Shown here: positions 10,009 through 20,238 of the stretch, one piece after another
How positions within the stretch are numbered: position 1 is the stretch's first letter
Layout of the letters: each line of letters starts with the position of its first letter
Assembly (NCBI GenBank): GCA_039602395.1
Contig: JBCNJP010000017.1
Location: forward strand, 17,392,729 to 17,456,728
Reading direction: 5' to 3'
DNA length: 64,000 bases
Source: Deinandra increscens subsp. villosa
Taxonomy: Eukaryota; Streptophyta; Magnoliopsida; Asterales; Asteraceae
The notes under the pieces: model-generated
Seen by the model: the letters and a program-made list of their open reading frames with translations, nothing else
What the model was told of the DNA's origin: nothing
Databases searched by the model: none
Translations under genes and position numbers: made by a program

Positions 10009-10378
10009 TGTAGGTCCAGAAAATCAACCAATCACGGTATTGATATCACAAACGAGTGCGGAATCCTCGTTAGTGATTGATTCGAGAAGAAAGTAGATGA
10101 AATAGACTTGATAAACCAAAGAAGATCAAATCTTGAATGCAAAACACAACTACTTGAGCAATTGAAATCTGATCGTAAACACAAAAGAGAGGCTAAAATC
10201 GTAAATCTCAAAAGCTAGTTAATCATAAACTATAAGGGTTTATATACTACCCACTTACAAACCCTAAACCAATCATAAACACAAAACCGGCCCACATGGC
10301 CCAATCGTAAACTATTCTAAGCCCAATACTAATCAAGCCCACATCTAATGTTCATGCCTCTAAATGTATAGCCCAACA
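10009..10378 (-). repeat. 5' LTR of copia B (370 bp)
   Basis: On the element strand it starts TGTTGGGC (plus-strand end 10378) and ends CCTACA next to the primer site. A TATATAAA box sits at 10239-10246 on the minus strand, suited to U3 promoter activity. It carries a few of the TCGTAAAC-type words found in the leader. Its partner LTR is not present, so no TSD can be checked. Confidence 0.85.
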
Positions 10379-10726
10379 GGGGATGACGGAGACTGGGGTT
10401 AAATGTTTTTTTATTTGTTTTAAGTTTGTATTTATATTGGTTTTGAAATGAGGGTATAATGGTCTTTTCATACACATTTAACGGAATTTATTAACGCCCG
10501 TTAGCCCTAGGGACAACCGGTGTAACGGACCCCTAAACCTTGGGAATTATAGACGTAAAAATTGAAACCTAAAGACTATAGCCGTAAAATGTACAAACCA
10601 CATGGACTATAGCCGTAATTTACTCAAATAAGTAAAAGGAACTTACAAAATTTTTATTATCTCTCGATATTTGGCATTTATTAACTACATGATAAGTATT
10701 CATAAATATTTGTAACTATGGTCATC
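10379..10726. other. Non-coding flank with a repeat family shared with 35581-35760
   Basis: No gene. It contains GGGTATAATGGTC (about 10452) and a tail reading ACCACATGGACTATAGCCGT then AATTTACTC. Close variants of both appear at about 35586 and 35720-35757. I read this as an unclassified dispersed repeat, not a gene. Confidence 0.45.
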
Positions 10727-10755
10727 GCATAATTCTTATCCATTCTCTCTCTAAA

Positions 10756-12744
10756 ATGCCGGTCAACGCCGGCACATGGACGACCGTACACAACCGGAAA
10801 AACAGACCCGATCGATCTTCCCCGTCTGGCTCCTCCCTCGATAACTCCATCACCTTCTTCGTCTCCGGCATCCCTTCGGATGTATCTAGCTCTAATCTCT
10901 GGAATATCTTTCAACCCTATGGTTCGGTCTCAGAAGCTTTCGTCGTCAAACCGAAGGCTGCCACCGCCGATCGCTTCGGCTTTGTTCGTATGCAGGGGGT
11001 CCTGAATTACCTAGCCATGGAGAAAACTCTCAATGATCTCATCTTCTGGGGTCACAAGAAACTGGGAGTCAAATTGGCTAGATTCGACAAGCTTAAAAAT
11101 CCGATCGTCCTTCCTCCGCTCCCTCGTTGTTCTCCCATTGCCGACCTTCCTCCCCCTCCCCCTATCCCGGTGATCCCTCCCATGTCGTTACCGGGGTCCT
11201 CCTCTCACCAGGTCCCTTCCTTCCGTGACGCTGTAGCGGGTTCCCCCCCTCGCCGGAAAATTACTGTCGACATTCCCTCGGCTTCGGCAGCGAATCCGGT
11301 CCTGTCTTTAGGCGCTTCGCTGCTTGGAAGATGCTTAAACCTCAACTCCCTTCTCAATGCTAAACAGATTCTTGTTGGAGAAGGGTTGAGCAACTTCGAT
11401 TTTTTTCACATAGGAGGTCTCGATGCTCTTATTTCCTTCCCATGCGCCTCATCTGCATCAGATTTCTTGACGAATGGGTCCTCCTCTTGGCGGTTAGTCT
11501 TCGATACCCTTGTGCTCTGGACTGGCCAGGCTGTCCCGTTCAGTCGTATCATGAATCTCAAAATTCATGGCGTTCCCATCCTGGCTCGTGAGGTGGAAAC
11601 TTTTAACAGAATCGGTAGTCTCTTTGGTAAAATTATCAGGCCTTCTGATTTCGATTGGTTCGGTGAAGCGGCGGCTTGTGGCCAGGTTTTTGTGGTCTCC
11701 GACCTTCGTCGGCGGGTTGATGAGGAAATCACAGTCAATTGGAGAAATGCTTCCTTTCCGGTGTGGGTTTCCGAAGAACCCTTCGATCCTTGGGCCTTCT
11801 CCTCAGCAGATGACAATGACGATGACGGAGAATTTTCGGACGTGATCTCCTCTGTATCGGACTTCGAAGAAGGGGAATTCTGCCCCTCATCGGAAAACCC
11901 AGATATCTCGCCGGAAAATTTTGAATCTGCCGGTCCTTCTGATCCGGTCACCACTCCGTACGGTGGAGACATAGGGAACGTTTCCCTGGACCCTGTCAGT
12001 GCCTCGGTTGGGGTGGCTGAGCTTGTTCAGGAAAAGCCCTTGCAGAATCCGGCTGCTAGGGAGGAAAGTGGGTTGGAGCATATCCCCCTCGAAAACCCTA
12101 TCTCTGATCCATCAGCTTTAGTCGATTCTTTTGTACTTCCTGAAGATTCCCATGACCCACTTCTCTCCTCCCAACTTAATGATCTGGGCTCCCTTAATTC
12201 TGGGCCGGTTCTCGGTGATCTGTCCTCTTCTAAGGATTTGGGCTCCTTCAATGTTGGGCCTCAGGAGTCCAATCCTTGCCATTCCATTTCCTCTGGGCCT
12301 CTTCCTCCCCTGCAGGCTTTCGGTCCTTTCCGTTCAGCTGGTGGGCCTCTCTCTGCCCCATGTGGTCCCCCTGAGTCATCAGACTCATTCATGTGTAGCG
12401 AAAATCTCAAGGAAATTCCGGTCAGCCTTCAACCTTCCTCTCGCTTGCCTTCAAAAGGAAAAAAAGGAAAACATCCTTTCCCCCCTAACATGCAACTTCC
12501 AATTGGAGGCTTCAAATCCTCCTTGATGAACAAGGCTTTTCGTTCTAACCTAGCCTCCTCGAGCCGGAAATCCAACAATGTTGCTTCGGGAAAAAAGTCT
12601 CAAGCAAACCGCAAAGCTTACTCCCCTGAGCTTGATCCCCTGCTGCCGGCGGAAATTGGCGATATGCTCGGCTTTGGCAGGACTGCTCTCCCCCCTGATC
12701 AAGCGATCTTTCATTCGGGTATCGCTTCTAACATCGGTTTTTAA
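10756..12744 (+). CDS. LINE ORF1 protein (RRM-type RNA-binding)
   Basis: A 662-residue ORF1. An RRM fold lies near the start (about residues 28-110): ITFFVSGIPSDVSSSNLWNIF resembles the RNP2 strand, DRFGFVRM the RNP1 strand. A Pro-rich linker follows. Then comes a domain resembling DUF4283 of plant ORF1 proteins (about 175-365), with RLVFDTLVLWTG and LKIHGVPILAREVETFNRIGSLF type strands. A long acidic and Ser/Pro-rich tail leads to a basic C-terminus. I see no CCHC knuckle. ORF1p of such elements coats its own mRNA. The stop (TAA, 12742-12744) overlaps the ORF2 start by one base. Confidence 0.85.
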   Translation: MPVNAGTWTTVHNRKNRPDRSSPSGSSLDNSITFFVSGIPSDVSSSNLWNIFQPYGSVSEAFVVKPKAATADRFGFVRMQGVLNYLAMEKTLNDLIFWGHKKLGVKLARFDKLKNPIVLPPLPRCSPIADLPPPPPIPVIPPMSLPGSSSHQVPSFRDAVAGSPPRRKITVDIPSASAANPVLSLGASLLGRCLNLNSLLNAKQILVGEGLSNFDFFHIGGLDALISFPCASSASDFLTNGSSSWRLVFDTLVLWTGQAVPFSRIMNLKIHGVPILAREVETFNRIGSLFGKIIRPSDFDWFGEAAACGQVFVVSDLRRRVDEEITVNWRNASFPVWVSEEPFDPWAFSSADDNDDDGEFSDVISSVSDFEEGEFCPSSENPDISPENFESAGPSDPVTTPYGGDIGNVSLDPVSASVGVAELVQEKPLQNPAAREESGLEHIPLENPISDPSALVDSFVLPEDSHDPLLSSQLNDLGSLNSGPVLGDLSSSKDLGSFNVGPQESNPCHSISSGPLPPLQAFGPFRSAGGPLSAPCGPPESSDSFMCSENLKEIPVSLQPSSRLPSKGKKGKHPFPPNMQLPIGGFKSSLMNKAFRSNLASSSRKSNNVASGKKSQANRKAYSPELDPLLPAEIGDMLGFGRTALPPDQAIFHSGIASNIGF

Positions 12745-15326
12745 TGAATTGTCTTTCTCTTAACATTAGGGGGTTAAGGAGCTCCTCTAAACACTCCTGG
12801 ATTCGCTCTCTCAAACGTGATCACAATCTCTCTTTTATCGCACTTCAAGAAACGCAAATTTCGGATGCCTCTTCCATCCGTGTTAACAGTCTGTGGGATG
12901 GCTCCCCGTTGGGTTTCTTTGCTACGGATGCCCGGGGGCGTTCGGGTGGTCTTATTTGTCTCTGGGACCCCTCTATCTTTCTGTTGTCTGAGGCTTCTAA
13001 CTTTGTTGATTTCATCCTGCTTAAAGGCCATATTAGAGGCTGCCATGAACTGTGCTTTGTTGTTAACTTATATGGTCCTAAATTGGTCACTTCTAAGCGT
13101 CTTCTTTGGGGGCAGATTTCGGCGCTTATGGCTTCCAACCGAGGTCTTTGGATTATTATGGGCGATTTCAATGCCGTCCGGTATGCTCATGAACGTTTCA
13201 ACTCCGAATTCAATCCCACGGAAGCCGCTGATTTAAACCGTTTTATCATTGACGGTGAGCTTCATGATCTTAACATGGGAGGTAGGCGTTTTACTTATTT
13301 GTCTGCTAGTGGTGACTCTCTCAGCAAGTTGGATCGAATCTTAGTTTGTAATCACTACTTAAATCTGTGGCCTTCCACCTCCATTCATGCTTTGCCTCGC
13401 CTTTGGTCGGACCATTGTCCGATTGTCCTCAAGTCTATTGGTGCGGATTTTGGGCCTAGGCCCTTTAAGTGCTTTAACTCTTGGCTTGATCGTACGGATT
13501 TTGATTCCGTGGTTACCAACGCGGCTGGGTTGCCGTCGGGAATAGGCAAGGCGGATAGGCGTTTTCTCTCCAAACTTAAGAACATCAAAGACGCTATCAA
13601 ATCTTGGAACGCTTCCTGCCTTGCCTCCGATGCTCTCATTCGGACCTCTCGGCTGGAAGAGATTGACCGCCTCGAATTGGCGGCGGAATCTCGTGCTCTC
13701 TCGGACCTTGAGAAGGCCAACCGCCTCCTTTGGAAAAAGGAGGTCATTGAAATTGAAGCCGCCTCCTTAAAAGACCTTCACCAAAAAGCTCGGGTCAAAT
13801 GGGCTATTGAGGGTGATGAAAATTCAAAGTTTTTTCATGGCTTGATCAACTCTTCAAACTCCAAGAGAAGGATCAATGGGCTGTCTTTGGGGGGCACTTG
13901 GATCTCCGATCCTGTTCTCATCAAAGCGGAGGCTGCCTCCCACTTTGCTAATCGATTCTTGGAACCCTGCTTTGTTCGTCCTCCTCTCCCTGTCGACGGC
14001 TTTCTTCGGCTTAATGATCTGGAGGCCTCCTCCCTTGTGGTCCCCTTTTCCATTGAGGAAATTAAACTTGCCATCTGGGACTGTCAAGGTGATAAGAGCC
14101 CGGGCCCGGACGGCTTCAACTTCCGTTTCTTCAAACGTTTCTGGCATCTCTTTCGTGACGATCTCAAGGCCGTTCTGGATGATTTCTTCATGACCGGTGA
14201 CATCAGTAGAGGTTGTAATTGCTCTTTCATAGCCCTCATCCCCAAGGTTCATGACCCCCTTAACCTCGATGATTACCGACCGATTAGCCTCCTAGGTTCC
14301 TTGTATAAGATCATAGCCAAGGTGTTGGCTAACCGTCTTAGAGGGGTGATTGGTTCGGTGATTAGTGAGACTCAGTTTGCGTTTATCAAGGATCGTCAGA
14401 TCCTTGAAGGGCCTCTTATCCTCAACGAGACTCTTGCTTGGTTAAAACTTGTAAAAAAGGAAGCATGTTTCTTTAAGATTGACTTTGCGAAAGCTTTTGA
14501 CTCTGTTAACTGGGATTTCCTTCTCCACCTCCTGAGTATCCTTGGATTCCCTGATCGGTGGTGCCTCTGGATTCGTGGTTGTTTGGCCTCGGGAAGAGCG
14601 TCTGTTCTCATTAATGGCTCCCCTTCCAAGGAATTCCCTTTTTCTCGGGGGCTCAGGCAAGGAGATCCCCTCTCTCCTTTCCTCTTCATCATTGTCATGG
14701 AGGCCTTGCATGTTCTCCTGGTTAAAGCCAAAGGTTTGGGCCTTATAAAGGGTATCCAACTCCCTAATGACGGTCCCAACCTTTCTCACCTCTTTTTTGC
14801 GGATGATGCTATCTTTCTCAGTGAACCTTCGTTCTTCTTCATCTCTAACCTCGCTAATGTTCTTCGTTGGTTCAATTCTTCCTCGGGTTTGTCAATCAAT
14901 CTCAACAAAAGCAACCTCTATGGTGTGGGTTTTCAGGGGGCCCGTCTCAACTTCCTTGCCTCCTCCATCCATTGCCTCTCGGGTCATCTCCCCTTTATCC
15001 ACTTGGGCCTCCCCATCGGGTTGAATATGAACCGCATTTCAAATTGGGATAGGGTTGTTAATAAGATCAACAAGAGGCTCTCTTCCTGGAAAGAGAAAAC
15101 CCTCTCTTTCGGGGGGCGTTCTACCCTTATCAAATCGGTCCTTGGTTCAATTCCTATTTACTACCTTTCGCTTTTTCGTGCTCCGCTTCGTTCCTTACGC
15201 TTGATGGAGTCGCTTCGTAGGAAGTTTTGTTGGGGGGGAACAAAAAGATTTCTTGGGTCTCTTGGAAGGTTATGTGTGCGGCCAAGAGAAAAGGGGGGAT
15301 GGGGTTTGGGTCTTTGCATGCGATGA
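12744..15326 (+). CDS. LINE ORF2: endonuclease and reverse transcriptase
   Basis: ORF2 starts at the ATG inside TAATG at 12742-12746. The N-terminal apurinic-like endonuclease shows NIRGL, LQETQ, GDFNAV and SDHCP. A linker follows, then reverse transcriptase with SPGPDGFN, LIPKV...YRPISLLGSLYK, KIDFAKAFDSVNWDFL, GLRQGDPLSPFLF and the catalytic FFADDAIFL. These are the residues used to nick target DNA and copy the RNA onto it. The frame leaves the family pattern in the run of seven G at 15232-15238 and ends at 15326. The true C-terminus continues in the overlapping frame (15227-16381). A one-base length error in that G run would account for it, so either a sequencing error or a real mutation is possible. 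Confidence 0.92.
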   Translation: MNCLSLNIRGLRSSSKHSWIRSLKRDHNLSFIALQETQISDASSIRVNSLWDGSPLGFFATDARGRSGGLICLWDPSIFLLSEASNFVDFILLKGHIRGCHELCFVVNLYGPKLVTSKRLLWGQISALMASNRGLWIIMGDFNAVRYAHERFNSEFNPTEAADLNRFIIDGELHDLNMGGRRFTYLSASGDSLSKLDRILVCNHYLNLWPSTSIHALPRLWSDHCPIVLKSIGADFGPRPFKCFNSWLDRTDFDSVVTNAAGLPSGIGKADRRFLSKLKNIKDAIKSWNASCLASDALIRTSRLEEIDRLELAAESRALSDLEKANRLLWKKEVIEIEAASLKDLHQKARVKWAIEGDENSKFFHGLINSSNSKRRINGLSLGGTWISDPVLIKAEAASHFANRFLEPCFVRPPLPVDGFLRLNDLEASSLVVPFSIEEIKLAIWDCQGDKSPGPDGFNFRFFKRFWHLFRDDLKAVLDDFFMTGDISRGCNCSFIALIPKVHDPLNLDDYRPISLLGSLYKIIAKVLANRLRGVIGSVISETQFAFIKDRQILEGPLILNETLAWLKLVKKEACFFKIDFAKAFDSVNWDFLLHLLSILGFPDRWCLWIRGCLASGRASVLINGSPSKEFPFSRGLRQGDPLSPFLFIIVMEALHVLLVKAKGLGLIKGIQLPNDGPNLSHLFFADDAIFLSEPSFFFISNLANVLRWFNSSSGLSINLNKSNLYGVGFQGARLNFLASSIHCLSGHLPFIHLGLPIGLNMNRISNWDRVVNKINKRLSSWKEKTLSFGGRSTLIKSVLGSIPIYYLSLFRAPLRSLRLMESLRRKFCWGGTKRFLGSLGRLCVRPREKGGWGLGLCMR

Positions 15327-16381
15327 ACCTCGGTTTACTCTCCAAATGGCTCTTCAAGTTTAAATCCGAGCCTTCTAAGCTTTGGGTTAAGGTTATCATT
15401 TCGATTCATCATGTGCATAACAAGTGGAGCTCTTTTCCTTGCAAAAGTTCAATAGTGGGGCCTTGGAAGAACATCATGAAGGTGGCTAAAGACTTACAAG
15501 GTTTGGGGATCGACATAGACAAAAAACTTCGATGCTGGACAGGATCGGGCACCTCGGTGCGCTTTTGGGTTGATAACTGGTCGGGGCAGGGACCCTTGCA
15601 CTTGCTGTTTCCCTTGTTATTCTTCCTGGAGCGTGATAAGGCCTGCTGTGTGGCGGACCGTCTGCCAGCCCATGCTACTGGGCCGTTCCGGTGGGCCTGG
15701 TATGGGCAAGTGTTGCCAGCGGCAGCCTCCCTCTCTTCTAACCATCTTGAGACTTTTTTGGCTAACTTTTCAGGTTCTAATGTTGAGGATTTCTGGGGTT
15801 GGGACATTGGCACGAGGACTGACTTTTCAGTCAAACTGGTCAGAAGCGAGGTGGAAGATTGCTTGCTCGGGTCCTCGAACTTTTCTCTTCCTTGGTGTAA
15901 CTGGCTTCCTCTTAAGGTCAACGCTTTTGCTTGGCGGGCAGGGCTTAATAAAATCGCGTCTAAGGAGAATCTGGCCGTTCGTGGTATCTCGTTGGATCCG
16001 TCTTGTGAAGGTTGTTCCTCCTTCATTGAAACCACGGATCACCTTCTCCTTCACTGTCCTCGGGTCCACTTGATTTGGAGCATCGTTCTTCAATGGTGTA
16101 AGGTTCCGCCGGACATTCCTTCTTCGGTCGGTGAAATCTTAACTATGCACAACTCGTGGGGCTTCTCCAAAAAAATTTCTCGATCCCTTCATTGCATCTT
16201 CGTCACCACCCTTTGGATCATTTGGAAGTCCAGGAATGACAAACATTTCAACAATCGGGCCAAGACCTCGGAAGAAATCATCGCCGACATAAAACTTTGG
16301 TCGTTTACTTGGATCATGTCGAGGGGTAACTTTAGATCTCTTGATTGGTCTAATTGGTGTAATTTCAATTTCTCTTTGTAA
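15227..16381 (+). CDS. LINE ORF2 C-terminal part (zf-RVT domain), out of frame
   Basis: This segment continues ORF2 in a different frame from just before 15240 to the stop at 16379-16381. It has the conserved thumb-like stretch (KRKGGMGFGSLHAMNLGLLS). It also has the plant zf-RVT domain, with WLPLKVNAFAWRAGLNKI and a Cys/His cluster CEGCSSFIETTDHLLLHC, followed by IWSIVLQWC and TTLWIIWKSRN. No RNase H domain is visible, as is common in this lineage. If the frame were continuous, ORF2 would be about 1212 residues. It ends about 40 bp before the A run. Confidence 0.88.
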   Translation: MLGGNKKISWVSWKVMCAAKRKGGMGFGSLHAMNLGLLSKWLFKFKSEPSKLWVKVIISIHHVHNKWSSFPCKSSIVGPWKNIMKVAKDLQGLGIDIDKKLRCWTGSGTSVRFWVDNWSGQGPLHLLFPLLFFLERDKACCVADRLPAHATGPFRWAWYGQVLPAAASLSSNHLETFLANFSGSNVEDFWGWDIGTRTDFSVKLVRSEVEDCLLGSSNFSLPWCNWLPLKVNAFAWRAGLNKIASKENLAVRGISLDPSCEGCSSFIETTDHLLLHCPRVHLIWSIVLQWCKVPPDIPSSVGEILTMHNSWGFSKKISRSLHCIFVTTLWIIWKSRNDKHFNNRAKTSEEIIADIKLWSFTWIMSRGNFRSLDWSNWCNFNFSL

Positions 16382-16450
16382 TCTTTTCTAGCTTCTTGCT
16401 AGCTTTAATTTAATCCGCCGTTCAAAAAAAAAAAGCATAATTCTTATCCA

Positions 16451-17550
16451 ATGGTCCCAGTTCTTTCTTCCACAGTACCCACTTTTAATGCGACTAAATA
16501 ATGGAAAGCAATGCATGTGATAATAAGAGATAAGGAGTACAAGTACAATTGAAGCATTAAAGTAGAAATTGAACACCATTTTGGACTAGTACTGCTTGCT
16601 TTTATATTTTTGATTTTCTATAATGTTTTGAAATCATTTCAAAATACTATTAGGTTTCATAAGCTCGAGAAGTCGAGGATACAACGTTATAAGATGAGCC
16701 ATAAGTCTTTAGCTAGCGAGATTGTTACCGGTATATTTGTTTGTTTTTTATAACAGGTTTATGTAACGATGTCACAACAGAAATATACGTCGAAAATGCA
16801 CATCAAAATAAGAGAACATTCATTTTATGTTTTAAAAAGATTTCCTATCCGCTCATTCTCGCGAGATAATATTAGCACATATAACTGTTGCATAGTATAA
16901 CAGGATGTAATAAAACAGAAATAAAAAATTAATGTGTGATGATCAAAATGCTTAAAACAAAAACTATGTTAGATGATTGTGTATAAGGAACTCTATGTTA
17001 CATAACTCTACCTATTACACAACAAACCTATGTGCTAAACTCGTCGCATACGGATATTAAATAACAATTGACAAAATGGAAACAATAAACAAATGAAATA
17101 ATGGTAAATATTACAAATGACATAATAATAAAAAAACGAGCAAATGATGTAATGATAAATATGAAGAAAAAAAAAGACAATGATAAGTGAACTTACCAAA
17201 CTTCTCTATTTTGTATAGGAAGTAATTAGACAGGCCATTTGTAATCTTAATATCAAAAACAAATTTACACAAACATAAAGAGTGAAATTGTATTCTTGTT
17301 TCTAACGTGTACAGCTGGTTCATTTAATTTCAGTATAACCCGAATACAATCCGTTTATGAACTATATTACGGAGGTAAAAACAGTTCAACCTAATTACCT
17401 AAACACAGTTTTTAGGGTTTTTACACAAGATCTTGAATGTTAAAGTACTCTATAACATAAGTGGGTATTATTACACAATTAAACTATAATTGACACTCAG
17501 AAAACCCTAGAAACCAACTTTGAAGAACATGCAGTAAGCTGGCTTAATTT
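16451..17550. other. AT-rich intergenic stretch downstream of the MYB gene
   Basis: No supported gene. The right part (about 17400-17550) is the likely 3' UTR and terminator region of the minus-strand MYB gene. I see no TE ends here. Confidence 0.5.
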
Positions 17551-18936
17551 CTAAAACAAAGGAGGATCTTGAAGTGAAGAATTCACCAAATTAAGAATGT
17601 TATTCCAATAATTCTTGTTATTTTCCTCGTAGTAACTGTTGTTGTCTCCGCTAGGTGCGAGACCAATGTTCGACTCCCCGTCGGCTTGCACATTCCGATG
17701 ATTACTAGTGCCTGAATTGCTCAATAGAAGATCTGTAAAATTCTCTAGGAAATTGCCTCGAGATATGTGTTCATTGTTATTGTTATTGTTATCTATGGAT
17801 GACATGTTTATTCCATTGAACCGTGGAGTGGAATTAACCATGTGATCCTTAGCTTTGAATTCCCATTCCTCATCGCATTCTTCGCCTGTGGTTCCATCAT
17901 CACAAGATCTTGATGACTTACCGCTAACAAACTCAAACAAATTAGTGGAGCTTTCTACTACACCACCAGTGGTGGAGAGTGTGGAAGTTGGCGATGACTC
18001 CAAATCTCCACTTCCATTCCCATTCCCAGCTTTGCTGCTCCAAACCCTATTTAATGCTTTGAGTATATCAAGACAGCTGGTTGGTGCCCCGGATACAGGT
18101 GGGAATAGTTTATCAGAAACTGTAGAGGGTTGATCAACTGATCCCACCTGTTTTGTATTTTGGCTTGTGCACTGAAGCCTAGATTGTTTGACCAACCTAG
18201 CTTCAGCCTCGAGCCGAGCACTCTCCCACTGGGCCATGTGGCTCAAGTTTGCCACACTTTTTGACTGACCATCAATAGACAAAAGTGTAGCGTTTTTCGG
18301 CTTGTGGCTCACTGGATCAATCCCCATCTTTGCCAATCTCTTTTTCAAATGAGTGTTCCAGTAGTTTTTGATTTCGTTATCTGTTCTTTTTGGAAGGTGA
18401 GTTGCTATTGCGGACCACCTAATCTCAAACACATCCATAGTTTAGCATGAAAGTCTAGTATATTGCCTTGGATCTAGTTGAGAATTGTAGCTCTAGAGAA
18501 AGAAAAACAAGAAAGTAATTAGAGTGTACCTATTTCCCAAGAGAGCATGAAGTTGAATAATAGTTTGTTCTTCTTGGACAGTGAATTTGCCTCTCTTAAT
18601 ATCGGGGCGAAGATAATTCGTCCATCGTAACCTGCAACTTTTTCCACATCTCTGTAATCCTGTTTCATATTTTTACATCAAAATTATATATACCCATACA
18701 ATATACTACATCCCTTTTGTCAAAATAAACAACCATTTTTCTACAAAAAAGAAAAAACACATATATTTATATAGAAGAAGTGAGTAAAAGAAGTAAAATT
18801 AACCGGCTTTCGCGGGCAAAGCACGCCAACTTCCATGACCATTTTCTTCAATGTAAGCTAAAAGCTTCTGATCTTCTTCTGGAGTCCATGGCCCTTTCTT
18901 CAATCCCACTTTATCGCAACATGGAGCTCGTCCCAT
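17551..18936 (-). CDS. R2R3-MYB transcription factor, MIXTA-like (subgroup 9)
   Basis: Three-exon gene: exon 1 18936-18804, exon 2 18659-18530 (130 bp, the classic size), exon 3 18418-17551. The introns (144 and 111 bp) have GT/AG ends. The spliced product is 376 residues and starts MGRAPCCDKVGLKKGPW. R2 and R3 span about residues 14-112, with the regularly spaced Trp residues and the conserved KRTDNEIKNYWNTHLKKRL end. The stretch AQWESARLEAEARL at about 150-163 is the hallmark of subgroup 9 (MYB16/MYB106/MIXTA), which promotes epidermal cell outgrowth, trichomes and cuticle formation. The C-terminal part is Asn/Ser-rich and low complexity (Asn run near 305), as usual for an activation region. 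No frame break is seen. This is the only host gene in the window that looks functional. Assignment to MIXTA-like is firm; which paralogue is not resolved. Confidence 0.93.
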
Positions 18937-19293
18937 TTCTAGTTATTCTTGCTTTATAATCTGCTTGTTTCTCAAAGAAAAGAATAAAAAACGATATATA
19001 TATTAAATTCTTTTCTCTGGCTTTGATCGAATTTCAATGGAGAAATCAGGATACGAGGAATGATCGAGTTCTTTGCCTTCATATACTTGCAGCTACTAAT
19101 TCTATCCTTCTACATGTGTTCTTAAATGCCACCATAATAAATAGTATTTAATTATATGCACATGGATATGAATTATCTATTTACTATTTTTAATTTTTTA
19201 CAGCTGTTTATTAATTTATGGGATAGTTTTGTAAAACTAGGGAAAAATGCGGCTTGAAAATTAACCCGCATTCAAGAAGATAAAAAAGTTATA
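18937..19293 (-). promoter_or_regulatory. Probable proximal promoter and 5' UTR of the MIXTA-like gene
   Basis: AT-rich sequence upstream of the ATG on the minus strand. A TATATATAT tract at about 18995-19003 lies some 60 bp upstream of the ATG and could act as a TATA box. The region is bounded upstream by a Harbinger-like MITE whose near end is only 361 bp from the start codon, so that element probably sits in the proximal control region. No specific operator can be named from sequence alone. Confidence 0.5.
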
Positions 19294-19296
19294 TAA

Positions 19297-19611
19297 GGTT
19301 GTGTGTAATTATAAAGCCTTATTATGGGGCATTACGTGACATGTGTCGCTGACATGGCAAAGGGGGGTTATATTAATTTGGGTGTGTAGTCATAAAGCCC
19401 CTTACATGAAACGTGTCGCTCACATGACAAAGGGGGTTAAAAATCAACCAATAATTGAAGGCTAGTTTGACTTGTTTGAAAGCATGAGGCGCCATGGAGG
19501 TAATGCCGGTTGACAAAAAAAGCCAACATAGCGCCCCGGGGGGTGCCAAGGGCGCTATAAGGGGCGTTATATTGGTTATTTTTGTCCCATAACGCCTGAT
19601 TACACACAGCC
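19297..19611. mobile_element. Tourist/Harbinger-like MITE (315 bp) with TAA target duplication
   Basis: Terminal inverted repeats GGTTGTGTGTAATTA (left) and, read inward from the right, GGCTGTGTGTAATCA match at 13 of 15 positions. Both sides are flanked by TAA (19294-19296, 19612-19614), the size and sequence typical of PIF/Harbinger elements. It contains an internal imperfect duplication built around TAAAGCC and GTGTCGCT (about 19307-19367 and 19388-19436). No transposase. Confidence 0.8.
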
Positions 19612-19614
19612 TAA

Positions 19615-20226
19615 TACATTCTTTTTATTTTTTAGCAAAAAAAGTTCATAAGCACACTGAATTATATATTTTGTGTTAAATACATAATCGTTTGAAATAA
19701 ATGTAATAAAAGAAGTATAGGTATTGTTCGGGACTTATCACGATCCTGTAAGATCATCTGGTATACATGCATGATAGTGATGTGAAGGAGTTTTACACGT
19801 GTTTAATGGCGTTGAACACCGTCTCGAGGTGACGTGAAGGGTCTGCATATGGTCAAGGGCGTGAAGAAGTCAACGGCAGGAGGAGAGGGACTGAGTCGGT
19901 CCAATAAAAGTTACATGCATTTTTTTAATTATTTTCTTATTTAAACTATAAAAATAATCTAACACCACACACACACCGTGTATACCTTGTGTGTGGTATA
20001 GTCAGCGTCTACATGACACTTATCACACACCACACCACACCACACCACACCATGTATATCACAAACAAATCAAATTAGAAAATATCATAAGTATGATCAT
20101 AACCTATATATGAAGATGAGATGATTACTGATACCGACGCTAATAAATCAACATTTGCTACTGGTCTATGTGACCGTTTTCCAATGGATAGGTCGTTGAT
20201 AATCCATAAGAAAAATGTTAAGGATT
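19615..20226. other. Intergenic sequence with an ACACC microsatellite
   Basis: No gene seen. A simple repeat of CACAC/ACACC units occupies about 20024-20051, preceded by a CACACACAC tract near 19964. The rest is unremarkable AT-rich DNA. Confidence 0.5.
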
Positions 20227-20238
20227 AGATTTTCAGAT

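Larger units (their letters stand above)
10743..16434 (+). mobile_element. Near-complete L1-type LINE with 16-bp target-site duplication
   Basis: The element is bounded by perfect 16-bp direct repeats GCATAATTCTTATCCA at 10727-10742 and 16435-16450. The 3' end is an 11-base A run (16424-16434). The 5' UTR is only 13 bp before the ORF1 ATG at 10756. ORF1 (RNA binding) and ORF2 (endonuclease, reverse transcriptase, zinc-knuckle tail) are both present. One frameshift in a G homopolymer (15232-15238) is the only break I see in the ORFs. Long exact TSDs and a poly-A end are the signature of target-primed reverse transcription. The exact TSD and clean ORFs suggest a recent insertion. Confidence 0.95.
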
